Source of the DNA: an uncultured Desulfobacter sp.
GTDB lineage: Bacteria; Desulfobacterota; Desulfobacteria; Desulfobacterales; Desulfobacteraceae
Direction: 5' to 3'
Length of the DNA: 64,000 nucleotides
Assembly (NCBI RefSeq): GCF_963677125.1
Contig: NZ_OY781882.1
Coordinates: 5,974,501-6,038,500, forward strand
Under the pieces are notes generated by a model, which was given only the letters and a program-made list of their open reading frames with translations, did not search any database and had not been told where the DNA came from. Made by a program: the position numbers and the translations under genes. This document shows, piece by piece, positions 34,388 through 43,370 of this stretch (its first letter is position 1; each line of letters starts with the position of its first letter).

Positions 34388-35770
34388 TTACACTAAAGGA
34401 AGGTTTGCGTTGTGCCAGGCAAATACGCCGCCGGCCAATGACTTTATGTTGCTAAATCCCTGATCTTTAAGGAATCCGGCTGCGATATTTGACCGGTATC
34501 CACTGCCGCATTGCAGAACAATCTCCTGGGCTTTGTCTGCTTTGGGCATCTTCTGATCTAAAATATCGGTCAAAGGAAAATGAACGGCATTTTCAATGCG
34601 GCCGCTATCCCACTCTGCCACGGTGCGGACATCCAGAATCAAGGGGCCATCCGGACCGTTCCTTTTGTGGAGTTGCAAAGGGGAAATTTGGGCAAGCTGA
34701 TCCACAGGCCTGCCACTCATGAGCCATTCATTTATACCGCCTGAAAGATATCCCAGGACGGCATCATAGCCAATGCGGTGAAGTTCGGTAAGCATTCGGT
34801 CGTAGGCTTCACGGTTTTCAACCACTAATAGCAGCTCCGTGCCTGGGTCAATTACCATGCCCACCCAGTTGGCCAATTGTTTTTCAAACCCGATGTTGAT
34901 GCTGCCGGGAATGTGGAATCCACCATACGCGGCACTGTCCCGGGTGTCCATGACCAGCGTGGTTTCCTCTTCCATGAGTTCCTGGAACTGGTCGGGCGTC
35001 AAACGTTTGTCCAGGGTGCATGCATCCAGCAGATTTGCGCCTTTGCTGTTTGTGGCAATGATATATGAAAAGCTTTTGGGCCGGGCAGGGAAAGCTGACA
35101 TGATATTTTTTTTAAACGCCTCGAAGGAATTAAACTGCAGCATGGGGTTGGCACTTCGTTCATAGCCCAGTGTGGAACTTTTTTTTGCGCTCATGCCTCT
35201 GCCGCACAAAGACCCTTCTCCATGGGCAGGGTAGACTTCAAGGTAGTCGGGAAAAGCCGCAAGGGTTTTATAGAGGCTGTTGTAAAGATTTTGAATCTGT
35301 TCGTCCAGGATCTCGGATCCGGGAAGGTCCGGACGCCCAATGTCCCCAACGAATAACAGGTCTCCGGTTAAAATCATTTCGGGTTTATCGGAACGTCCTG
35401 TATCCGTGACGACCAGAGAGATGGAGTTGGGTGTATGCCCAGGCGTGTGAAGCACTTCTATCTTTGCGGCGCCAAGAGTAAAAATATCACCTTGTTCAAT
35501 ACTCTTGTGGGCATAAGTGATTTCTACGCTGTCATTGATATAAATATCCGCACCCGTAGCTGCGCTTAATTCCTGGTCGCCTGAAATATGGTCTGCATGA
35601 AGGTGTGTATTGATTATATGCGTGATGCGCATACCCTCCTGGTATGCAATATCCAAATAGTCCTGGATATCTCTTTTGGGATCCACGACCATCATTTGTT
35701 GGGCTGCAGGGCAGCCAATGCAGTAGGACTGGCACCCAAGGCCTTTCACTGAAATTTGGTTAAAATACAT
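34388..35770 (-). CDS. CstB-like persulfide dioxygenase / rhodanese
   Basis: 460 aa with three domains. Residues about 1-245 are a metallo-beta-lactamase fold with the iron site THLHADHISG, PGHTPNS and VYPAHGEGS, as in ETHE1. Residues about 260-350 are a rhodanese fold without a catalytic Cys (VVENREAYDR at the loop), and about 365-460 an active-type rhodanese with LQCGSGYRSN. This MBL, pseudo-rhodanese, rhodanese order is that of CstB (444 aa in Staphylococcus), which oxidises persulfides and forms thiosulfate. It probably protects against excess sulfide or polysulfide. A family A repeat lies just upstream. Confidence 0.87.
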   Translation of the reverse strand: MYFNQISVKGLGCQSYCIGCPAAQQMMVVDPKRDIQDYLDIAYQEGMRITHIINTHLHADHISGDQELSAATGADIYINDSVEITYAHKSIEQGDIFTLGAAKIEVLHTPGHTPNSISLVVTDTGRSDKPEMILTGDLLFVGDIGRPDLPGSEILDEQIQNLYNSLYKTLAAFPDYLEVYPAHGEGSLCGRGMSAKKSSTLGYERSANPMLQFNSFEAFKKNIMSAFPARPKSFSYIIATNSKGANLLDACTLDKRLTPDQFQELMEEETTLVMDTRDSAAYGGFHIPGSINIGFEKQLANWVGMVIDPGTELLLVVENREAYDRMLTELHRIGYDAVLGYLSGGINEWLMSGRPVDQLAQISPLQLHKRNGPDGPLILDVRTVAEWDSGRIENAVHFPLTDILDQKMPKADKAQEIVLQCGSGYRSNIAAGFLKDQGFSNIKSLAGGVFAWHNANLPLV

Positions 35771-35824
35771 GGTACAGGCCTCCTTTTGAAGTGAGTGATG
35801 TTTTAAACGATATAATTTAAATTT

Positions 35825-35915
35825 TTATATGAAAGTACCAACAAGTTGCTGAGTTCCTTTCATGTTGTGTTGTGGGCCGGGCCTGGGCGCTTATAGACCA
35901 AGTCGGCCCATGGCC
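35825..35915 (+). repeat. Two-hairpin intergenic element (family A), single copy
   Basis: 91 bp. ATGAAAG...CTTTCAT closes the first hairpin; the second stem GTGGGCCG with CGGCCCAT is perfect apart from an end G-U. It lies between the prx stop and the CstB-like start, on the strand opposite to both genes. Confidence 0.83.
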
Positions 35916-36005
35916 ATTATTGAGAATGATACACTGATGTCACAGGAAAGCCCGGAAAAAGATATCAATTTCCGGGCTCTATGCTATAGATTTGATTGAC
36001 TTTGC

Positions 36006-36653
36006 TTACAGCGCTTTGTGGCAGAACCACCAGTCATAACCCTCATATTGGCTCAGCCGTTGCGCCGCATCCTTTTGAGACTTTGGTGGCGGGATAATTA
36101 CCCGGTCTTTTAGCAGTTCATTTTCCGGCCAGTTGGCAGGCATGGCAACGCCATTCTGGTCTGATGTGATTAATGCCTTTGTGGCCCGGACAATTTCATC
36201 CATATTTCGTCCAATTTCCTGGGGATAGTACAGAATCAGGCGTACCTTGCTTTCAGGGTCAACTACAAATACCGCCCGAACCGTATTTGAGCCTTTGCCT
36301 GGATGCAGCATGCCCAGTTTATTAGCTACTGAGTCGTTGGCGGCAACAACCGGGAAAGTAATTTCTATATCAAGTTTTTCTTTGATCCATTCAATCCATT
36401 TAATGTGGCTGAATACCTGGTCCACTGACATGCCGATCAGTTGAACCCCCATCTTTTCAAATTCGGCAACGCGGTTTTGGAAACCTGCAAATTCTGTGGT
36501 GCACACCGGGGTGAAGTCAGCCGGATGACTGAAAAGAACAAACCATTTGCCTTTCATGTCTTTGGGAAGGCTCATGGGGCCATGGGTTGTATCGACATTT
36601 AATTCCGGAAATTCATCGCCAAGAAGGGGCATATTGGGGGTTTGATGTTCCAT
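36006..36653 (-). CDS. Peroxiredoxin (Prx6 / AhpC-TSA type)
   Basis: 215 aa. The peroxidatic cysteine is in HPADFTPVCTTEFAGF; the C-terminal 1-cysPrx extension is present and ends in DWWFCHKAL, where a second Cys may resolve the disulfide as in archaeal-type Prx6. The TFPVVAANDSVANKLGMLHP segment is typical. It reduces peroxides in the cytoplasm. AAGGAG precedes the ATG at 36653. It lies upstream of the CstB-like gene on the same strand, 235 bp apart with a family A repeat between. Confidence 0.93.
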   Translation of the reverse strand: MEHQTPNMPLLGDEFPELNVDTTHGPMSLPKDMKGKWFVLFSHPADFTPVCTTEFAGFQNRVAEFEKMGVQLIGMSVDQVFSHIKWIEWIKEKLDIEITFPVVAANDSVANKLGMLHPGKGSNTVRAVFVVDPESKVRLILYYPQEIGRNMDEIVRATKALITSDQNGVAMPANWPENELLKDRVIIPPPKSQKDAAQRLSQYEGYDWWFCHKAL

Positions 36654-37212
36654 GTTGTTCTCCTTAAGTTAAAGTTAAATTGAAACTTTGCATGCTTATT
36701 TATGCTTTGACTGTGAATCATTTAGATTAATGATTAAATTCTTAATGTTTTGGTTTATGCAGAGACCGTGCCAATATTTTTTGAAATTGATTTGAATTAA
36801 AACTTAAACAATAAGGATTCGATAAACGCATTGGGTTTCAGGTAGAAGGCCTTTGTAAAAAAGGATTTCGGCTTTATTCTTTGAGGGGGGGCGACGATTT
36901 TATCAGCGCAGTGATTTTTAAATGGAAGATGCTGTAGACGATGTGTATCTATACACAAATGTTTTGAGACACCTAACAAAACATTTGTGTGTCATATTTT
37001 ATTTTGTCATAGATATTCGGCAGGGTACTTATTGAGCCCATCAGGTATCTATCCAATATTTTTGAACTTTGTATCTGGTTTTGGTTGTCTTAGGCGAGGT
37101 TTTTGCATCTGGCTATGTTATGACTGTTTCACAAAAAGTGTGACATGAGTACTTCAAACGTCAGATTATTTTCAATTTGTAAATCATTAGAATTAAAAAT
37201 CAGGAGGAGATC
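36654..37212. other. Divergent intergenic region with a 14-bp perfect inverted repeat
   Basis: 559 bp between prx and the DsrE-family gene. At 36953-36990 ACACAAATGTTTTG and CAAAACATTTGTGT are exact inverted copies around a 10-base spacer. Another small palindrome, TTTCACAAAAAGTGTGA, lies at about 37127-37143. Neither is followed by a T-run; they look more like operators than terminators. A minus-strand frame at 36797-36979 has no sign of being a gene. Confidence 0.6.
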
Positions 37213-37572
37213 ATGACTAATAATGTTGTAATCGCGTTATCTTGCGGTACCAATGATACTAACCGAGCTACCCGGGCTATTCACCTTGCAACCATAGCTC
37301 ACAAAGAAGGGAAAAATACCAGTCTTTTTCTGTTGGATGAAGGCGTGTATTTGGCCAAAGAAGGTATCATTACCCATGTCCGGGCTGCCACCGGTGATGT
37401 CGCTGATGATCTTCTGGCATATCTTCAGGCTCATAATGTGCCTATTTTGGTCTGCACGCCATGTGCTAACGCCCGTCAGATTAAAGACGACGATCTTATT
37501 GAAGGGGCACGAATGGCTTCGGCTGCCGAATTTATTAATATGTCCTGCGATGCTACAGTGATCAGTTTGTAA
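37213..37572 (+). CDS. DsrE/DsrF-family sulfur-relay-like protein
   Basis: 119 aa, AGGAGGAGAT before the ATG. The DsrE fold starts MTNNVVIALSCGTNDTNRAT and has TSLFLLDEGVYLAK, then LVCTPCANARQI with two cysteines at the place where the persulfide-carrying Cys of DsrE/TusD sits. DsrE proteins move sulfur in dissimilatory sulfur metabolism or tRNA thiolation. A free-standing copy next to Prx and the CstB-like enzyme suggests a persulfide-related role, but this is inference. Confidence 0.85.
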   Translation: MTNNVVIALSCGTNDTNRATRAIHLATIAHKEGKNTSLFLLDEGVYLAKEGIITHVRAATGDVADDLLAYLQAHNVPILVCTPCANARQIKDDDLIEGARMASAAEFINMSCDATVISL

Positions 37573-37588
37573 AAAATATTTTTAGAGT

Positions 37589-37642
37589 ATGGACGAAAAG
37601 TCGCTCGCTTGCATAATTTTAATGGGTGGCTTTTCGTTAAAA
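37589..37642. repeat. Short palindrome related to family B, at convergent gene ends
   Basis: GGACGAAAAGTCGCTC (37591-37606) and GGGTGGCTTTTCGTT (37624-37638) are inverted, and both match the outer arms of the copy at 3390-3515. The inner part is much reduced. It fills the space between the DsrE stop and the pilD stop, where it could end both transcripts. Confidence 0.7.
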
Positions 37643-37644
37643 TA

Positions 37645-38430
37645 TTATCCAATAAAATTCATATACCACCGGATCATGGGTTCTCCCCAGAAAATGTATA
37701 GAATAGCCCCTAAAGAAAGAAACGGCCCAAATGGGATTTTTGCCTGTCCTTTTTCTGGATTGTTGGCCAGCGCCATGGCGGTCACACCGCCAAGAGTGCC
37801 GAAAACTGAACCTGTAAACAATGTGAAAAAGACTCCCTTTATGCCAATCGCTGCCCCAATCATGGCTAAAAGTTTTATGTCTCCGCCTCCCATGCCATGG
37901 TGCTTGCGAATAATATAGTATGAATAGGCTACGAGGTACAAAATGCCGCCGCCCGTAAGGATGCCCCAAATTACAGAAAGAAAGTGCATTTCAGGCACAA
38001 AAAGAAAGGATGTGGAAAAAATAAGAATCCCAGGAAGAGACAATTTGTCCGGAATGATTTGGTGGTCCAGGTCAATAAAGGAGATGGCAACGAGCACGGA
38101 AATGAATATGAAATAAAAAAGAGCCGTTGGTGTTAGTCCGAATTTTAAAAAAAGCCCCAGGGCTAAGAATCCGGTGATCAGTTCTACCAAAGGGTAGCGT
38201 ATAGAAATGACAGTTTTGCAGAATCCGCATTTACCCCTGAGCAAAAGAAAACTTATTATTGGGATATTGAAATAAAAGGGGATCACATGGTTGCATGCCG
38301 GGCAGTGTGACGGGGGGGACACGATAGATTGGCCTTCGGGCGTCCGGCAGATCACCACGTTGAGAAAACTGCCGATGCAGGCACCAAAAATAAAAGACAT
38401 GGCAGCAATGAAATTGAATGGCGGGTACAT
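37645..38430 (-). CDS. pilD: Prepilin peptidase / N-methyltransferase
   Basis: 261 aa from ATG 38430, with AGGAG 4 bp before it. The cytosolic zinc loop has two CxxC pairs (HCPACNH and CGFCKT), and the aspartic protease residues are in SFIDLDHQIIPD and GGGDIKLLAMIG, within about seven hydrophobic segments. It cleaves and N-methylates type IV prepilins and type II secretion pseudopilins at the inner membrane. No pilin genes are in the window. Confidence 0.95.
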   Translation of the reverse strand: MYPPFNFIAAMSFIFGACIGSFLNVVICRTPEGQSIVSPPSHCPACNHVIPFYFNIPIISFLLLRGKCGFCKTVISIRYPLVELITGFLALGLFLKFGLTPTALFYFIFISVLVAISFIDLDHQIIPDKLSLPGILIFSTSFLFVPEMHFLSVIWGILTGGGILYLVAYSYYIIRKHHGMGGGDIKLLAMIGAAIGIKGVFFTLFTGSVFGTLGGVTAMALANNPEKGQAKIPFGPFLSLGAILYIFWGEPMIRWYMNFIG

Positions 38431-38763
38431 GATACTCCTTTGGTCCTGATTAATGTTTTTTAGTGCATCTGGGGTGTTTGGCGGTTTTAATGTAGCTATG
38501 CAAACTATCCAATGATAAAAATATTTTTTCAAGGATATTGTAAAAACATTTTTCTGTTATATTGTAGGTACAACTTAAAGTGCAGGTTAAACAAAGCCCC
38601 GTATGTGAGGGCCATCCCGAAAAACCACAGACGGTCAAATGGCTTTCGGTCTGGTCCTGTTTTTTTATGAAAGGGTCCGATATTCTTTCACCATGAGCCG
38701 GGGGGGTACCCGGTCGTAAAATGCAGGTGCGGCCCATGGACGTTATGTAATCAAGGAGCATAA
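38431..38763. other. Divergent intergenic region pilD/lon with a worn family A element
   Basis: 333 bp. At 38665-38742 GAAAG...CTTTC and CCGGG...CCCGG hairpins are followed by GCGGCCCATGGACGTTATGT, the usual family A ending, so this is a degenerate copy directly before lon. TTGTAGGTACAA at 38562-38573 is a small exact palindrome that could bind a regulator. Confidence 0.6.
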
Positions 38764-41139
38764 ATGGCAGAAGCAGATATAGATGATCTGATTGAAATAA
38801 TCGAAAAAGAAGGTAATGTCGAAGAAATCCCAAAGGTTATTCCCATGATGCCGGTCAGGGATGTGGTGGTCTTTACAGATATGCTGCTTCCCTTGTTTGT
38901 TGGACGGGAAAAGTCCATCAAGGCCATTGAAGAGTGTGTGGAATTTGATCGGTATGTCTTTCTGTCGGTACAGAAAGATTCCGACATGGAAAAGCCGGGA
39001 CCGTCGGATGTCTATGATATCGGAACCATTGCCCGGGTTCAGAAGATGATAAAAATGCCTGACGGCCGGATCAAGGCGCTGGTCCAGGGAATTTCCAAGG
39101 CTAAGCTTGTTGAGTTCGTTCAAAAACGCTCTTTTTTTAAAGTCCGTGTGGAGACGATTGTTGATGTCGAGCCGGATTCTATTGATATAGAAATTGAAGC
39201 TCTGATGCGTAACGTAAAGGAAAACAGCGAAAAGCTTTTAGCACTCAAGGGCGAGTTTTCAGGTGATGTGGGCGATCTTTTGTCTCATATTGACTCTCCA
39301 GGTAAGCTTGCGGATCTGGTGGCCTCTAACCTTAACCTTAAAGTAGAGGATGCCCAGGCCCTTCTGGAAACCACGGATGCCGTTGAACGCTTAAACCGTG
39401 TTAATGATCTTTTGGCCCGGGAGCTTGATTTATCAACGGTTCAAGCTAAAATTCAAACCCATGTTAAAGATGAGATTTCAAAAAATCAGAGGGATTATTA
39501 TCTTCGTGAACAGGTCAAGGCCATCCACAGAGAGTTGGGGGAAAGCGATGATAAGATTGCCGAGATCGCTGAATTCAAACAGAAAATAAAAAAGTGCAAG
39601 TTGCCGGAAGAGTGTGAAAAAGAGGCGCTGAAACAGCTGACCCGTCTGGAACAGATGCATTTTGATTCCTCTGAAGCCTCTGTGGTCAGAACTTACCTGG
39701 ATTGCATTGTTGAATTGCCCTGGAGCAAAACCACTAAGGATTTTTTAGACATAAAAAAAGCCCAGGAGGTTTTAGATCAGAATCATTATGGACTGGATAA
39801 AGCCAAAGAACGAATTCTTGAATATTTAAGTGTGCGTAAACTCAATCCAAAGAAAAAGGGCCAGATTATCTGTTTTGTCGGTCCTCCGGGGGTGGGGAAA
39901 ACCTCTCTTGGCCGGGCCATTGCCAAGGCCATGAAGCGCAAGTTTCACCGGGTCTCTTTGGGCGGTATTCGTGATGAAGCAGAGATAAGGGGGCACAGAA
40001 GGACATATATTGGCGCCATGCCTGGAAGAATTCTACAGGGGCTTCGTCAATGCGGCACGAAAAATCCGGTTTTTATGCTGGATGAAATTGATAAATTGGG
40101 CAACGATTTCAGAGGAGATCCGTCTTCAGCACTGCTGGAGGCGTTGGACCCTGAACAGAATACCGAGTTCTCCGATCATTACCTGAATATGCCTTTTGAT
40201 TTGTCCGGGGTGCTGTTTGTTCTGACGGCGAATATGGCTGACACCATTCCTTCGGCCCTGCTTGACAGGATGGAACTAATTCACCTTACCGGATATACAC
40301 GCCAGGAAAAGGTGGTCATTGCAAAGCAGCATCTTTTGCCAAGAAAACTTAAAGACAACGGCTTGATCCGTCGGGCCATCAATTTCAGTCCCAACGCCAT
40401 AGAGTCCATTGTTTCAGAATATACCCTGGAAGCAGGTCTCAGAGGGCTTGAGCGCAAACTGGACTCGGTGTGCAGAAAAATTGCCCGCCAGATTGCAGAA
40501 GGCCAAAAGGGGAAGTTTGCCGTTACCTGCCAGAATTTAACCAAGTATCTGGGCCCGCCCCAATATATTAATGAAATGGATCAGGAAGAAAGCCAGGTTG
40601 GTTTGGCAACCGGGCTTGCCTGGACCGAAGTGGGCGGTGAGCATCTGTATATTGAAACCTCGTTATTTCGGGGTAAAGGAGAGTTGCAGCTTACCGGGCA
40701 GATCGGTGAGGTGATGCAGGAATCGGCAAGGGCAGCATTGACCTACACCAAAGCCAATCAGGAAGTTTTGGGCATAGACAAGGAAGCCTTTGATTCCAAC
40801 GACATTCATATCCATGTCCCTGCCGGCGCCATTCCCAAGGATGGTCCTTCGGCCGGGATTGCCATTGCTACGGCGCTTGTGTCGGCGTTTACCGGCAAAA
40901 AGGTGAACAATAAGGTGGGGATGACCGGTGAAATTTCTTTGCGGGGCAGGGTGTTGCCCATCGGCGGTCTAAAGGAAAAGTCGCTTGGGGCTTTGAGGGC
41001 CGGCATCAAGAAAGTAATTATTCCGGAGAAAAATAAAAAAGATCTCCATGATATCCCAAAATCTGTGAAATCCAAACTGACATTCATCTGTGTGAAGGAT
41101 ATCAGGGAAGTGCTGGATCTGGCTCTGGAAGCGGAATAA
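38764..41139 (+). CDS. lon: ATP-dependent protease Lon
   Basis: 791 aa, E. coli-like LonA. The N-terminal substrate domain begins VIPMMPVRDVVVFTDMLLPL; Walker A is GPPGVGKTS; the protease dyad is Ser696 in PKDGPSAG and the lysine of GGLKEK near 739. It degrades damaged and regulatory proteins in the cytoplasm. AAGGAG lies before the ATG. tsaB starts 2 bp after its stop. Confidence 0.98.
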   Translation: MAEADIDDLIEIIEKEGNVEEIPKVIPMMPVRDVVVFTDMLLPLFVGREKSIKAIEECVEFDRYVFLSVQKDSDMEKPGPSDVYDIGTIARVQKMIKMPDGRIKALVQGISKAKLVEFVQKRSFFKVRVETIVDVEPDSIDIEIEALMRNVKENSEKLLALKGEFSGDVGDLLSHIDSPGKLADLVASNLNLKVEDAQALLETTDAVERLNRVNDLLARELDLSTVQAKIQTHVKDEISKNQRDYYLREQVKAIHRELGESDDKIAEIAEFKQKIKKCKLPEECEKEALKQLTRLEQMHFDSSEASVVRTYLDCIVELPWSKTTKDFLDIKKAQEVLDQNHYGLDKAKERILEYLSVRKLNPKKKGQIICFVGPPGVGKTSLGRAIAKAMKRKFHRVSLGGIRDEAEIRGHRRTYIGAMPGRILQGLRQCGTKNPVFMLDEIDKLGNDFRGDPSSALLEALDPEQNTEFSDHYLNMPFDLSGVLFVLTANMADTIPSALLDRMELIHLTGYTRQEKVVIAKQHLLPRKLKDNGLIRRAINFSPNAIESIVSEYTLEAGLRGLERKLDSVCRKIARQIAEGQKGKFAVTCQNLTKYLGPPQYINEMDQEESQVGLATGLAWTEVGGEHLYIETSLFRGKGELQLTGQIGEVMQESARAALTYTKANQEVLGIDKEAFDSNDIHIHVPAGAIPKDGPSAGIAIATALVSAFTGKKVNNKVGMTGEISLRGRVLPIGGLKEKSLGALRAGIKKVIIPEKNKKDLHDIPKSVKSKLTFICVKDIREVLDLALEAE

Positions 41140-41141
41140 TT

Positions 41142-41837
41142 ATGTATTTTTTTGCCCTGAGTACAGCAGAGCAGGGTGCAAGCATGGCTTTGTTTGAAGA
41201 TAATACCCTTGTTTTTGAATCCAGCCTGTTCAGCCGGCAGACCCACTCAAAAGGGCTTTTGCCCATGATCGAACAAGCCGTTGAAAGCAGAGAGGGCATG
41301 ACCGTTGATCGGATAGATGGATTTATAGCAGCCAGGGGGCCCGGTAGCTTTACCGGGCTTCGTATCGGCATCAGTATGGTTAAGGGGTTGGCCAGAGCTG
41401 TAGCCAAACCCTGTGCCGGGATTTCCAGTCTTGACGGTATCGCGTTCAGGTTCTGTCATTCACAAAAGCCTGTTTGTGTGATGATGGATGCTAAACGCAA
41501 AGAGGTATATTCTGCAGTGTATCAGTTCAATCATGGTGAACTCGTTCAAAAAGGTCCGGAAATAGTGTGTTCGCCGGAAACCGCCATTGACCAAGCCGGT
41601 TCCGGGGCACTGTTTGTCGGTTCCGGATCCAAGGTATACCGGGAAAAAATTTGCAACAGGACCGAGGATAACGCAGTGTTTTCTGCCCCTTCCATGGACG
41701 GGGTCAGTGCCTGTGCCTTGGTGCTTTCGGGAATGTCTGATGAAGGGGTGTTTGATTTTGAAAACCATCCCCTGAACCCGGTTTATCTTAGAAAGTCCGA
41801 TGCGCAGATCCATTTCGACAGGAAAACACGTGCTTGA
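41142..41837 (+). CDS. tsaB: TsaB, t6A37 tRNA modification subunit
   Basis: 231 aa, ASKHA fold. It starts YFFALSTAEQGASMALFED and carries RGPGSFTGLRIGISMVKGLA, the TsaB signature. With TsaD, TsaE and TsaC it makes threonylcarbamoyl-adenosine at A37 of ANN-reading tRNAs. Co-transcribed with lon, from which it is 2 bp apart. Confidence 0.93.
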   Translation: MYFFALSTAEQGASMALFEDNTLVFESSLFSRQTHSKGLLPMIEQAVESREGMTVDRIDGFIAARGPGSFTGLRIGISMVKGLARAVAKPCAGISSLDGIAFRFCHSQKPVCVMMDAKRKEVYSAVYQFNHGELVQKGPEIVCSPETAIDQAGSGALFVGSGSKVYREKICNRTEDNAVFSAPSMDGVSACALVLSGMSDEGVFDFENHPLNPVYLRKSDAQIHFDRKTRA

Positions 41838-41863
41838 CAATATATTGATATACTTGATATAAA
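41834..41863 (+). promoter_or_regulatory. Sigma-70 promoter of psd, overlapping the tsaB stop
   Basis: TTGACA (41834-41839) and TATAAA (41858-41863) with an 18-bp spacer; five of six bases fit at -10. The -35 covers the tsaB stop codon (41835-41837). Transcription would start near 41870, about 30 bp before psd. Confidence 0.72.
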
Positions 41864-41898
41864 TATTAGGTTCTGGCTAATTTTGTAGGTAAGGGACT

Positions 41899-42561
41899 AT
41901 GGATAATTCTAAATGGCCGGCAAAGGCAGTGCTTCCAATTGCCATGCCAGGCGTCAAATACGTTGTTGCAGCCATCCTTGTTACGGGGATGTTTTTTTAT
42001 TTTGGGTTCCTGAAAACAGGTGGGTTTGCGCTGCTTGTTACGATGTTTATTACTTGGTTTTTTAGGGACCCTGAGCGCAGGGTGCCTGATGACAAAGATC
42101 TTTTGGTCTCACCGGCAGATGGGAAAGTGATTGTCGTGGAGCCTAATGCCCGGTGTGAATACATGGATGAACCCTGCCAAAAGGTCAGTATTTTCATGAA
42201 CGTATTTAATGTTCATGTTAATCGAATCCCGTTCAGCGGTGTGATTGAAAAGGTTCAATATCATCCGGGTAAGTTTGTAAACGCATCTTTTGATAAAGCA
42301 AGCGTTCATAATGAACGCAATGCCCTGGTAATAAGAACGGACGATGGTCGCCGTTATGTGTGTGTGCAGATTGCAGGGCTCATTGCCCGGCGTATTGTTA
42401 ATTGTGTGAAAATTCAGGAACAAGTTCACAAAGGTGACCGGTACGGTATGATTCAGTTTGGGTCCCGTTTGGATCTTTACCTGCCCGAGGACTTTGAAGT
42501 ACTTGTTAACCTTGGTGATAAAACAAGTGCCGGAAGTACTGTTATTGGCCGGATGTGCTGA
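41899..42561 (+). CDS. psd: Phosphatidylserine decarboxylase (short type)
   Basis: 220 aa. Two N-terminal transmembrane stretches are followed by FFRDPERRVP, LLVSPADGKV, FMNVFNVHVNR and the self-cleavage site GS in QFGSRLDLYLP, where the serine becomes the pyruvoyl group. It makes phosphatidylethanolamine from phosphatidylserine at the inner membrane. This is the short, archaeal/Sinorhizobium-like form (about 220-230 aa), not the 320-aa E. coli form. pssA, often next to it, is absent here. Confidence 0.93.
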   Translation: MDNSKWPAKAVLPIAMPGVKYVVAAILVTGMFFYFGFLKTGGFALLVTMFITWFFRDPERRVPDDKDLLVSPADGKVIVVEPNARCEYMDEPCQKVSIFMNVFNVHVNRIPFSGVIEKVQYHPGKFVNASFDKASVHNERNALVIRTDDGRRYVCVQIAGLIARRIVNCVKIQEQVHKGDRYGMIQFGSRLDLYLPEDFEVLVNLGDKTSAGSTVIGRMC

Positions 42562-42626
42562 TTAAAACTGAATGGCGTCAACGCGCTGTGTTGTCAATTA
42601 AACAACTATGGAGTAAATTTTAAATT

Positions 42627-43094
42627 TTGGACCAGATACCTGTAACGAAACAAGGTTTTGAAGCCTTAAAAAAAGAACTGGAAAAATTAAAAACCGTGGA
42701 TCGTCCTGAGATAATTAAAGCCATTGAAGTGGCCAGGGCACATGGAGACTTGTCTGAGAATGCCGAATACCATGCTGCTAAAGAGCGTCAGTCTTTTATT
42801 GAAGGTAGGATTGGTGAGCTTTCCTATAAGATAGGGAACGCAAAAGTAATTGATCCGGGCTCTGTGCCTAAGGATGTCGTCCGATTTGCCAGTCGCGTTC
42901 TTGTGGAGAATCTGGATACCGAAGAAGAACAGGAATACATGATTGTCGGTGAGGATGAGGCGGACATTAAAAAAGGTAAAATTTCAGTTTCTTCCCCCCT
43001 TGGTTCTGCACTGATCGGAAAAGAGATGGGCGAAGAGGCCATTGTCCAGGCGCCGGGTGGAAAAAGGGTTTATGAGGTTGTTGATATTCTTTGA
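42627..43094 (+). CDS. greA: Transcription elongation factor GreA
   Basis: 155 aa, start TTG 42627. The coiled-coil tip carries the acidic pair in ARAHGDLSENAEYHAAKERQ, which enters the RNA polymerase channel, and the C-terminal FKBP-like domain has SSPLGSALIGKEMGEEA. It rescues backtracked polymerase. rpoZ follows after 60 bp, so both encode RNA polymerase partners. Confidence 0.96.
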   Translation: MDQIPVTKQGFEALKKELEKLKTVDRPEIIKAIEVARAHGDLSENAEYHAAKERQSFIEGRIGELSYKIGNAKVIDPGSVPKDVVRFASRVLVENLDTEEEQEYMIVGEDEADIKKGKISVSSPLGSALIGKEMGEEAIVQAPGGKRVYEVVDIL

Positions 43095-43154
43095 TTTTAA
43101 ATCTGATTTTTTCAATTCCTCAAATGGCATTAAAATTGTAGAAAGGAAAGTGCT

Positions 43155-43364
43155 GTGGCGCGTGTAACCATCGAAGATTGTTTGAAAAATGTAGATAATC
43201 GTTTCACTCTTGTACATCTGGCAGCCAAACGGGTCCGTCAGGTAAGAGAGGGGGCTGATTTACTTGTACCAGTCTCTAAAAATGAGGATGTTGTTACTGT
43301 CCTGCGTGAAATTGCAGCGAACCGGATCGTTGTTAAAAAAGATTCTGAGTTGGATGACGAGTAA
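43155..43364 (+). CDS. rpoZ: RNA polymerase omega subunit
   Basis: 69 aa, GTG start with AAAGGAAA upstream. ARVTIEDCLKNVDNRFTLVH and LAAKRVRQVREGA are diagnostic. It helps assemble RNA polymerase by holding beta-prime. ttcA starts 6 bp after its stop. Confidence 0.95.
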   Translation: MARVTIEDCLKNVDNRFTLVHLAAKRVRQVREGADLLVPVSKNEDVVTVLREIAANRIVVKKDSELDDE

Positions 43365-43370
43365 TCCGGT

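Noticed and set aside
36797..36979. 60-codon minus-strand frame between prx and the DsrE-family gene
   Set aside because: No domain, no ribosome site, and it overlaps the exact inverted repeat at 36953-36990.
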